Assembly: GCA_017455945.1 (NCBI GenBank)
Contig: JAFTLM010000270.1
Coordinates: 1 to 7,189 of the forward strand
Reading direction: 5' to 3'
Source of the DNA: Clostridia bacterium
GTDB taxonomy: Bacteria; Bacillota; Clostridia; Oscillospirales; CAG-272
DNA: 7,189 bases
Under the pieces are notes generated by a model. The model was not told the origin of the DNA, searched no databases, and saw nothing but the letters and a program-made list of their open reading frames with translations. Below are positions 1 to 5,271 of the stretch, one piece after another (the stretch's first letter is position 1; each line of letters begins with the position of its first letter). The translations under genes were made by a program, and so were the position numbers.

Positions 1-112
1 GTTCAAGTATAATACAAGCGCTTTCAATATCAACCAATCCTTTATCTTTTCTAAAATCAATTTTTCTGTTTCTTAAATTTTCTTCTGCTTCTGACGAAGT
101 AAGTCTTTCATC
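1..112 (-). pseudogene. ruvX: C-terminal fragment of RuvX/YqgF (putative Holliday junction resolvase / pre-16S rRNA nuclease), cut at both ends
   Basis: Read leftwards from 112, 37 codons are open to the window edge. They begin DERLTSSEAEENL and continue with KGLVDIESACIILE. These match two blocks of the RuvX/YqgF family: the DERL(S/T) stretch, and the KGxVDxxSAxIILE stretch near the C-terminus (E. coli YqgF has DERLST and a K-G-K-V-D...S-A-V-I-I-L-E run). RuvX is an RNase H-fold nuclease involved in 16S rRNA 5' maturation and proposed as a Holliday junction resolvase. Only about the last third is present. The N-terminal RNase H part is missing, because the frame meets TAA at 113-115 and homology stops there. 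GC is about 29% (33 of 112), far below the neighbouring gene. The C-terminus lies left of the window. The family call is confident; whether the break is biological or an assembly artefact is unknown. Confidence 0.8.
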
Positions 113-126
113 TTACCACCCTACTG
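110..126. other. Head-to-head junction between two truncated genes (likely misassembly or rearrangement breakpoint)
   Basis: Minus-strand RuvX homology ends at 112. Plus-strand glycosyltransferase-like sequence is already recognisable from about 112-127, where codons read LTTLLLVMVSYN, a plausible part of the missing N-terminal membrane helix. Neither gene has its own start, no ribosome site lies between them, and composition shifts at this point. The breakpoint can be placed to within about 10 bp. Confidence 0.7.
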
Positions 127-1380
127 TTGGTTATGGTTTCGTACAATGTTATATATACGGTTATCGGCTTTATTGTCAAAGCCAAAACTTTCCCCGCCGC
201 CAAGCGTGAGCACAGCTACGGAATAATAATTTCGGCAAGAAACGAAAGTGCGGTAATAGGAAATCTTCTTGACAGTATTGCGGCACAGCGATACGATATG
301 AGCAAAATAAAAGTTTTTGTGGTTGCGGACAACTGCAACGACGACACGGCTGACGTGTGCCGTTCAAAAGGTGCCATCGTCTACGAAAGGCACGATCCCT
401 CAAAGGCACGAAAAGGATACGCTCTTGAGTTTCTGTTTGAAAACATCGCCCGCGATTACGGAATAGAAAGTCTTGAAGGCTATCTGTTTTTTGACGCCGA
501 CAATCTTCTGCACCCCGAATTTTTGTCCGAGATAAACAAGGCTTTCGACACCGGTGTTGACGTGGCTGTGGGGTACAGAAGCACAAAAAACTTTTCCACA
601 AATTTCATTTCCGCGGCATACGGAATACACTTTTGCCGCAGTTCTATGAACTATCACCGTCCCAGATGCCGTTTGGGGCTTCCCACACACATTGCGGGAA
701 CGGGATACGTTATGAAATCCGAAATTCTTAAAGACGGCTGGCACTTTGACTCGCTTACTGAGGACGCTCAATTTACGCTTTCGGGATTATCAAAAGGAAT
801 ACATATAGAATTTTGCGAAAGCGCGGAATTCTTTGACGAACAGCCCTACCGATTCAAGGTTATGGTGCGTCAGCGATTGCGTTGGGCAAAAGGGCGTCTG
901 TTCTGCTTTTTCCGTTACGCGGCAGGACTTATAAAAGGAATTTTTATCAAGCCAAAGGCTCCCGGAGGCAACCGATTTGCCTGCTATGATATGTTTTGCT
1001 ACGCATTGCCAAAGGGACTTATATCGGTAGTTATTTCGGCTGTAAGCACCATTGCGGCGGCAATAGCAACAGGAATCAACACCTCCGCCGACAGTCTGTA
1101 CGAAACCGCAATCGGGCTTTTGACAGCATTGGCAAGCGCATACGCCGGATTTATGGTAATTGGACTTCTCACCGCCATAAGAGAACACAAGCACATCATA
1201 TGTCCGCTTCCCAAGCTTGTATTGTACGTTATTTTGTTTCCCATATTCGATTTAATGGATTTACCGGTTTCAATAGCCTCTCTCTTTATGCGTGTAAAAT
1301 GGAAGCCCATTAAGCACGACCAGGCTATAAAGATAGACGAGCTTGTGAGCCAAGAACAAACAACTACTCAAAAGAGATAG
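127..1380 (+). CDS. Membrane family 2 glycosyltransferase, 5' end missing
   Basis: A processive-type GT2 enzyme that would transfer a sugar from a nucleotide-sugar donor on the cytoplasmic face of the membrane. Numbering from TTG 127 (417 residues): ARNE at 37-40 and DNCNDDT at 68-74 (nucleotide binding), FFDADN with the DxD at 123-125, TED at 211-213 (catalytic base region) and QRLRW at 249-253 (the QxxRW acceptor motif of synthase-like GT2s). Hydrophobic segments lie at about 1-17, 293-316, 327-350 and 364-387, so the catalytic domain is flanked by membrane helices. The true start is not here: TTG 127 and ATG 133 lack a Shine-Dalgarno sequence, and the frame stays open back to 103 through hydrophobic codons before entering foreign sequence. 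Perhaps 10-30 N-terminal residues are lost. The gene ends at TAG, 66 bp before the GH39 start, so co-transcription is likely. The sugar and product cannot be told from sequence. The fold call is firm; the role in exopolysaccharide or glycolipid synthesis is inference. Confidence 0.85.
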   Translation: MVMVSYNVIYTVIGFIVKAKTFPAAKREHSYGIIISARNESAVIGNLLDSIAAQRYDMSKIKVFVVADNCNDDTADVCRSKGAIVYERHDPSKARKGYALEFLFENIARDYGIESLEGYLFFDADNLLHPEFLSEINKAFDTGVDVAVGYRSTKNFSTNFISAAYGIHFCRSSMNYHRPRCRLGLPTHIAGTGYVMKSEILKDGWHFDSLTEDAQFTLSGLSKGIHIEFCESAEFFDEQPYRFKVMVRQRLRWAKGRLFCFFRYAAGLIKGIFIKPKAPGGNRFACYDMFCYALPKGLISVVISAVSTIAAAIATGINTSADSLYETAIGLLTALASAYAGFMVIGLLTAIREHKHIICPLPKLVLYVILFPIFDLMDLPVSIASLFMRVKWKPIKHDQAIKIDELVSQEQTTTQKR

Positions 1381-1446
1381 AAAGTGCTTATATTCTGTGG
1401 CACACGCAAACGATAATTTTGAATATTTTTGGTTGAGGAACTCAAA

Positions 1447-2955
1447 ATGATAAAAGTATATGCCAACAGGTCCGTACGCAAAATTGAAAACTTTTGGAAC
1501 AACATTCACTTCCACCCAACAGACGCCATAGAGGACGAATGGGGTCAAAGAATTCTCAATCAGGTTTCCGCTGACGGTGCGGCACACACGGTGAGAATGT
1601 ACACTATGTTTGAGGACATAGTTTCTATGGATGAAAACGGCAAGCTGAAATATGATTTCACGCTTAACGATATCCGTCTCGACTATATGATAAGCAAGGG
1701 GTTTGACCTGCTTATATGCTATAATTTTATTCCCTTCTGCGTTGCCGATAATCCCGAGCTGGTAATGGCTAACACCAAAAACAAAACCAGATACAAGGGC
1801 AAAATGATATGCACTTCACCTCCCAAGAACGGCGGTGTATGGGAGGAGATGTGCTATGAGTACACAAAGCATATCGTTGAAAAATACGGCTTTGAGACCG
1901 TTTCAAGATGGAAATTCCATTGTCTTAACGAATCGGATGTAGCAAATTTCTTTATGAGTGACCTGCCCAACAGCGAGGAAGCGGGAGCAATCAGATATGA
2001 GCGCTATATCAAGCTGTACAAGGAATTCCAGAGAGGCATTGAACGAGTTGACAAACGTCTTTGCTTCGGCGGTCCCTCTGCGGCTATTCTTTACGACAGA
2101 GGAAGCTTTGTGCAAAAGTTTTCAAAGGCGATATCCGACGGCGAAATAAGAGCCGACTTTATTTCGATACATACCTACGGAACAACTCCTCCTGCACTTA
2201 ATTCGGGAAAAAAGCTGTTTGATGCGCGAAACACCGTAGAGCTTCACAAAAAATACGTTGAAGAGATAAAAAAGAATCTTCCGAACGGCATAGATATCAT
2301 AGTCGATGAATGGGGAGCGGCTACGGCGGGATTTTTCAACGTTGAAAACTGTACCGCACTTATGTTGCGTGAAAAAAGCGATTTTGCCGCATATTTCGGC
2401 AAGATGATAACCGCTTATATCGAGGAAGAGCTGCCCGTATCAAAAATGCTTATCTGCCTTTCCGGTCAGCACGAAATGGTTACCGATTTTTCGGGATTCC
2501 GCAACTTCTTCACCTTGAATTTCATCAAAAAGCCCATATACAACGCATTCGTTTTGGGAGCCAAATTGGGTAACGAGCTTCTCGAATATGACGGAGGGCT
2601 TGACAACACTTCTGTTCTCGCCACCAAGGACGGTGACAGAGTAGCTTTGATGCTGGCTTATGCCTCCAAAAACTTCAACGAAGAGCTCCCCAACCTGTGT
2701 CCCACACTGGGCGTGGAAGGAATTGACGGAAAACGCACCGTGAAGATATGGTGCATAGACGAAGAACACACCAATCCGTATGCCCTTTCTCTTCGCGAGA
2801 ACATCGGCGATCATCCGTCTCCCGAGCAGATTGAACGTATGAGAGAAGAAGGAACGCTAAAGCCTGTAAAAGAGTACGAGCAGGATTTCGGTCAAAACAA
2901 TATTATAGAATTGAAATTCACAAACAACGCCCTCGTGCTTATTGAAATAGAGTGA
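1447..2955 (+). CDS. Family 39 glycoside hydrolase, beta-xylosidase-like
   Basis: Predicted retaining glycosidase with a (beta/alpha)8 barrel and a C-terminal beta-sandwich. From ATG 1447 (502 residues; GAGGA at 1435-1439) I see the family blocks in order: KFHCLNES with the likely acid/base Glu162, CFGGPSAA near 206-213, FISIHTY near 238-244, and IIVDEWG with the likely nucleophile Glu288. The two glutamates are 126 residues apart, against 117 (E160/E277) in the Thermoanaerobacterium xylosidase XynB. The C-terminal IDEEHTNPY and later PSPEQIERMRE also resemble XynB (IDEEHGNPW, PSKEQVNTLRE), so the match spans the whole protein. No signal peptide is visible, implying a cytoplasmic enzyme acting on imported or lipid-linked oligosaccharides. 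Oddity: the usual WNEP around the acid/base is LNES here. It follows the glycosyltransferase closely. Family membership is secure; xylosidase specificity is not, as GH39 also contains iduronidases and exopolysaccharide hydrolases. An in-frame TTG at 1429 lies upstream of the ribosome site and was not chosen. Confidence 0.87.
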   Translation: MIKVYANRSVRKIENFWNNIHFHPTDAIEDEWGQRILNQVSADGAAHTVRMYTMFEDIVSMDENGKLKYDFTLNDIRLDYMISKGFDLLICYNFIPFCVADNPELVMANTKNKTRYKGKMICTSPPKNGGVWEEMCYEYTKHIVEKYGFETVSRWKFHCLNESDVANFFMSDLPNSEEAGAIRYERYIKLYKEFQRGIERVDKRLCFGGPSAAILYDRGSFVQKFSKAISDGEIRADFISIHTYGTTPPALNSGKKLFDARNTVELHKKYVEEIKKNLPNGIDIIVDEWGAATAGFFNVENCTALMLREKSDFAAYFGKMITAYIEEELPVSKMLICLSGQHEMVTDFSGFRNFFTLNFIKKPIYNAFVLGAKLGNELLEYDGGLDNTSVLATKDGDRVALMLAYASKNFNEELPNLCPTLGVEGIDGKRTVKIWCIDEEHTNPYALSLRENIGDHPSPEQIERMREEGTLKPVKEYEQDFGQNNIIELKFTNNALVLIEIE

Positions 2956-2965
2956 TTATCACTAT

Positions 2966-2997
2966 AAAAAGGAGCTGCCTTTATAAGACAGCTCCTT
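2966..2997 (-). terminator. Hairpin terminator closing the ECF S-component transcript
   Basis: Perfect 9-bp arms AAGGAGCTG (2969-2977) and CAGCTCCTT (2989-2997) enclose an 11-nt loop. On the minus strand the stem runs straight into a U-tract (complement of the A-run 2966-2970), which fits intrinsic termination of the leftward gene ending at 3001. It lies 13 bp past the GH39 stop in a convergent intergenic space. The plus-strand side has only a weak AATTTA tail, so it may also stop the rightward GT2/GH39 transcript, less efficiently. Confidence 0.8.
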
Positions 2998-3000
2998 AAT

Positions 3001-3591
3001 TTATGTTCTTTTTTTGATATTGAGCAAGCGAACGATAACCGGACTGAGAACCAAATTAATTACAAGCTCAAACAAAAAGTTAGCAAAAGCCAATGCTATA
3101 AAAACACTGAATCCGCTTGCGTTCATTCCAAGCTTCTCCGCTATCGCATCTGCACTGTCCATAAAGAAAACAGCACTTCCGAGCAAAAATACGCCTGTAT
3201 TAACAATAGGACAAACCGCTGCTGCCGAAACCACAGCCAGATATTTGTTGACCTTTTTCAACAGATTATACACGGCACCGGCAGCCAATCCGCAACAGAT
3301 ACCTTTTGTAATAACTGTAATTATCGTTCCGGGAACATCAAATGCAAAGAACAGGGTAGCTCCTCCGCTGAAAAGCACGACCAGTCCAAAAACCAGCCCC
3401 AGCCAGCCGCCAATCCAGGTTCCGCATATTGCCGCACCTATAACTATAGGTATAAGTGCCATTGCGGTGGAAAAAGGTCCGAAGAAAGTAGTATATGTGG
3501 CAAGCAACTGAAAAACAATTACCAGTGCCGTCATTACTGCTCCGAACACCATCGTCTCCGTGGACATACTTCTTTTGTTTGTGGTTTTCAT
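3001..3591 (-). CDS. ECF-transporter S component, possible pantothenate (PanT-like) uptake protein
   Basis: A very hydrophobic 196-residue protein with about six membrane helices (roughly residues 13-33, 40-58, 60-77, 89-108, 118-143 and 162-188). Size and topology are those of substrate-binding S components of energy-coupling factor vitamin transporters, which dock with a shared EcfT and two ATPases. Recognisable stretches are LIPIVIGAAICG, PGTIITVITKG, VCPIVNTGVFLLG and the C-terminal NLVLSPVIVRLL, which resemble clostridial proteins annotated this way. The start is ATG 3589-3591, with AAGGAGG at 3595-3601; the frame runs 12 codons further upstream but without a better ribosome site. It lies 79 bp downstream of the CoaX-like gene on the same strand, probably in one transcript, ending at the 2966-2997 hairpin. 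No EcfA or EcfT genes are nearby, so it would be a group II solitary S component. The pantothenate substrate is inferred only from the CoaX neighbour; riboflavin, thiamine or another vitamin is possible. Confidence 0.7.
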   Translation of the reverse strand: MKTTNKRSMSTETMVFGAVMTALVIVFQLLATYTTFFGPFSTAMALIPIVIGAAICGTWIGGWLGLVFGLVVLFSGGATLFFAFDVPGTIITVITKGICCGLAAGAVYNLLKKVNKYLAVVSAAAVCPIVNTGVFLLGSAVFFMDSADAIAEKLGMNASGFSVFIALAFANFLFELVINLVLSPVIVRLLNIKKRT

Positions 3592-3630
3592 AAATCCTCC
3601 TTGCTGTCGTCCGCCTTTGCGGTACAACGC

Positions 3631-3664
3631 ATATAAAAATTTATATTATCCCCTTTGGGGTAAT
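3631..3664 (-). promoter_or_regulatory. Paired inverted repeats between the CoaX-like gene and the ECF gene
   Basis: Two overlapping dyads sit in the 79-bp gap. One is a GC-core hairpin, CCCC-TTT-GGGG (3650-3660), extended by ATTA/TAAT (3645-3648 and 3661-3664) with one bulged T. The other is a perfect AT-rich repeat, ATATAAA-AA-TTTATAT (3631-3646). They share 3645-3646 and would compete. In the leftward transcript the GC hairpin is followed by an A/U-rich run rather than a clean U-tract, so a weak attenuator, an RNA-processing or stability element, or a protein site are all possible. Function unknown. Confidence 0.4.
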
Positions 3665-3670
3665 ACACAA

Positions 3671-4450
3671 CTATTTGATTTTTCTGTTTACGTTAAGGTT
3701 ATATATGATATTCAAGCCCTTTAACACAAGGTGCTCGTCGAGTTTCAGTGCGTGTTTACAATGTGGGAGCACTACGGATGCAAATTTTCCTGTTGCATAC
3801 ACCGCCAGTTCCTCGCCCATTTCCTCGTTGATTCTCTCAATCATTCCGTCTATTAGGCTGGCATGTCCGAAAACGGCACCCGATTTCATACAATCCACGG
3901 TGTTTTTTGCCACCACCGCCCCCGGTGCTTCAAGGCTGACGTTCGGCAGCTGTGCCGCTCCTTCAGCCAGGGCGTTAAGCCCCATAAGGATTCCGGGCAC
4001 GATGGAAACTCCCACAAATGTACCCTTTGCGTTGACCACTATCATTTTCGTTGCCGTTCACATATCAACTATAAGCGACGTTCCGCCGTACACCGTATAC
4101 GCAGCAACCGACGCACAGATAAGGTCTGCCCCGACAGACGACGGTGTATCGCAATGAATATTTATTCCGCTTTTCACACCCGGTCCGACCACGATCGGCT
4201 CCAAGCCGTACAACAGCTTAACGGCTCCGATTACAACCGAATTAAGTTGAGGAACCACCGATGCGATTATGACACCCTTGATTTCGTCTTTATCAACACC
4301 GCGAAGGGCAAGTATATTCAATATTTTGACCGCATATTCGTCCTCGGTTTCGGAAACAGCGGTGGAAAGCTTGGCAATAAAGGCTAATTCACTGTCACGA
4401 AAGCCCCCCAGCGTAATATCGGAATTTTCGACATCTATACACAAGACCAT
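3671..4450 (-). pseudogene. coaX: CoaX-like gene (type III pantothenate kinase) interrupted by an in-frame TGA
   Basis: CoaX phosphorylates pantothenate, the first step of coenzyme A synthesis, with an actin/ASKHA fold. The reading frame spans 259 codons, normal for CoaX, from ATG 4448-4450 (AAAGGAGG about 8 nt upstream) to TAG 3671-3673, except for TGA at 4058-4060 (codon 131). The codons around it read LIVDM-stop-TATK, where the family has D-[MF]-G-T-A-T: a GGA glycine codon has become TGA, with no frameshift. Family blocks remain on both sides: VVGPGVKSGINI, VGADL, QLPNVSLEAP, KNTVDCMKSG, DGMIERI and LKGLNIIY. Four other conserved glycines are also changed: DVGNT to DVENS (residue 8), GGxIxPG to GVSIVPG (148), VGKNT to VAKNT (181) and ATGGLA to ATGKFA (222). 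As written it would yield a 130-residue N-terminal half; a restart at ATG 4043-4045 has no ribosome site. The kinase is therefore probably inactive. Alternatives are a sequencing error at the TGA or a repurposed non-kinase paralogue. Its promoter is intact and probably also serves the ECF gene. Confidence 0.85.
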
Positions 4451-4483
4451 CGTTGCCGCCTCCTTTGTAACATCTTACAATTT

Positions 4484-4512
4484 ATTGTATCATCTTTTGT
4501 GCAAATTGTCAA
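4484..4512 (-). promoter_or_regulatory. Near-consensus SigA promoter for the CoaX-like/ECF transcript
   Basis: Read leftwards: TTGACA (4512-4507, exact -35), a 17-bp spacer, then TACAAT (4489-4484, five of six for -10), preceded by TGA, giving an extended -10. It lies in the 77-bp gap after the regulator stop, and the AAAGGAGG ribosome site follows before ATG 4450. This is the best promoter match in the window, so the CoaX-like and ECF genes need not depend on read-through from the regulator. I saw no terminator hairpin between the regulator stop and this promoter. Confidence 0.85.
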
Positions 4513-4527
4513 GTGGTTTTAAAGAAA

Positions 4528-5187
4528 TCACATCAGGACAAAAAGATTTTTATTGCAATCTATAATTTCCTCTTTTTTCATTTTACTTATTTCAGCCGAA
4601 AGTCCGCTTCTGTCAACCTCAAGATAGTCGGCAAGCTCCTGGCGGTCAAAGGGGATTCTGAAACGTTTTTTGCCTGTTTTTTTGGCGTACATCGACAGAT
4701 AAGCCAGTAGTTTTTCACGTGTGCTTCGCTTTGAGGTTATCTCCAGCTTTTTATGAAATTCTATAGTTTTCACCGCAAGATTTTTCATCAGATTGAATAT
4801 CATCTGCTGGTGAAAGCCGCAGTTATTGGAGCAGGTGTGCAGAATGTGACCGCAATTTATAAACATTACCTCACACGGCTCGTTTGCCACCACAGCCACG
4901 GGCAACGCCTCGGTTTCGGCACAGGCAAATGCCTCGGCTACCATATCCGAGGGCTCGGCTTCCATCAAAATATTTCTGTTTCCGTAATAATCTATTTGTA
5001 TGACTTGAACGCTACCTGACAAAACTATTCCTATATGCTTTGCGGGACTTCCTTCCGAAAACACCGTGTATTTCTTATCAAAATGCTCAACCTTTGCCCC
5101 CAGGCAGGTCAGCATTTTATTAAGATCGCCGTCCTCTATTCCGTCAAAAAGCTTACATTTTCTTAACACGTCAAAATATTTTTTCAC
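4528..5187 (-). CDS. Crp/Fnr-family transcriptional regulator
   Basis: A 219-residue DNA-binding regulator of usual family length. Residues about 10-125 form the cNMP-binding-type beta-roll (FDGIED, VFSEGSPAKHIGIVLSGSVQV, with late effector-pocket residues unlike true CRP). About 126-150 is the dimerisation helix, and 150-219 the winged helix-turn-helix (STREKLLAYL, then FDRQELADYLEVDRSGLSAEI as the recognition region). The glycine-arginine cAMP pocket signature is absent, so cAMP is unlikely to be the ligand. Nine cysteines occur (11, 28, 89, 105, 112, 119, 123, 211 and others as listed in the findings), several clustered at 105-123, which could hold a metal, Fe-S cluster or thiol switch. 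The start is GTG 5187, with AAAGG about 8 nt upstream. It diverges from ldhA over an 84-bp gap holding overlapping promoters and a perfect dyad. The redox, oxygen or NO-sensing role is inferred from the ldhA, ferredoxin and FprA neighbours. Family call firm, signal unknown. Confidence 0.88.
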   Translation of the reverse strand: MKKYFDVLRKCKLFDGIEDGDLNKMLTCLGAKVEHFDKKYTVFSEGSPAKHIGIVLSGSVQVIQIDYYGNRNILMEAEPSDMVAEAFACAETEALPVAVVANEPCEVMFINCGHILHTCSNNCGFHQQMIFNLMKNLAVKTIEFHKKLEITSKRSTREKLLAYLSMYAKKTGKKRFRIPFDRQELADYLEVDRSGLSAEISKMKKEEIIDCNKNLFVLM

Positions 5188-5201
5188 TTTTTACGCCTTT
5201 C

Positions 5202-5215
5202 GTTGAAAATTCAAC
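5202..5215. promoter_or_regulatory. Perfect inverted repeat, likely operator for the Crp/Fnr regulator
   Basis: GTTGAA-AA-TTCAAC: six-base arms match perfectly around an AA centre. The half-sites contain TTGA/TCAA as in FNR sites, but spaced two bases closer in total (N4 rather than N6). Its centre (5208.5) lies 34.5 bp from the upstream edge of the region ending with the ldhA -10, i.e. about -41.5 from a start site seven bases past that -10: the class II activator position. It lies about 15 bp before the regulator's GTG and downstream of the regulator's own -10, where binding would block self-transcription. Confidence 0.6.
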
Positions 5216-5230
5216 ATAATATTTTTCACT

Positions 5231-5259
5231 ATTATACTATAATTATCTCAGAAAATCAA
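5231..5259 (-). promoter_or_regulatory. Predicted promoter of the Crp/Fnr regulator gene
   Basis: Read leftwards: TTGATT (5259-5254), a 17-bp spacer, then TATAAT (5236-5231), an exact -10. Transcription would begin near 5224, ahead of the 5202-5215 dyad and the GTG at 5187. The -35 overlaps the ldhA ribosome site region and the -10 lies next to the opposing ldhA -10, so the two promoters compete for polymerase. Confidence 0.65.
5238..5243 (+). promoter_or_regulatory. ldhA -10 element lacking a good -35
   Basis: Exact TATAAT at 5238-5243. The position 17 bp upstream reads CATAAT (5215-5220), a poor -35. A weak -35 with an exact -10 and an upstream dyad at about -41.5 is the arrangement of activator-dependent promoters. 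An overlapping TATACT (5233-5238) is an alternative -10. Confidence 0.6.
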
Positions 5260-5271
5260 GGAGGTTTCCAA

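Noticed and set aside
176..601. 141-codon minus-strand frame inside the glycosyltransferase gene
   Set aside because: Low-complexity Arg/Cys/Phe-rich translation with no ribosome site; the plus strand has all GT2 motifs in order.
1384..1402. Possible hairpin GTGC...GCAC after the glycosyltransferase stop
   Set aside because: Only four base pairs and no U-tract; not enough for a terminator, so co-transcription with GH39 stays likely.
3014..3511. 165-codon open frame opposite the ECF S component
   Set aside because: Antisense shadow of a hydrophobic gene, giving a Thr/Pro/Ala-rich sequence; no ribosome site and no family resemblance.
3671..4045. Separate 124-residue protein restarting at ATG 4043-4045
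   Set aside because: No Shine-Dalgarno sequence precedes this ATG, and the product would be half an ASKHA domain. It is in the same frame as the upstream half, so I treat both as one interrupted gene.
4058..4060. TGA read as glycine (code 25 of Gracilibacteria/SR1) or as selenocysteine
   Set aside because: TGA at a conserved glycine codon is exactly what code 25 would give, but about 2,000 other codons here contain no internal TGA, the GH39 and Crp/Fnr genes end in TGA at the expected family length, and gene content is clostridial. Glycine at this site also makes selenocysteine implausible. A nonsense mutation or base error is simpler.
3675..4157. Long open frame opposite the CoaX-like gene (160 codons, plus strand)
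   Set aside because: It is an antisense shadow: no ribosome site, no recognisable domain, and the minus strand carries clear CoaX homology across the same bases.
5203..5271. Upstream extension of ldhA by 23 codons from ATG 5203
   Set aside because: It would run through the dyad, both -10 boxes and the AAGGAGG ribosome site, and has no homology; ATG 5272 matches the family N-terminus.
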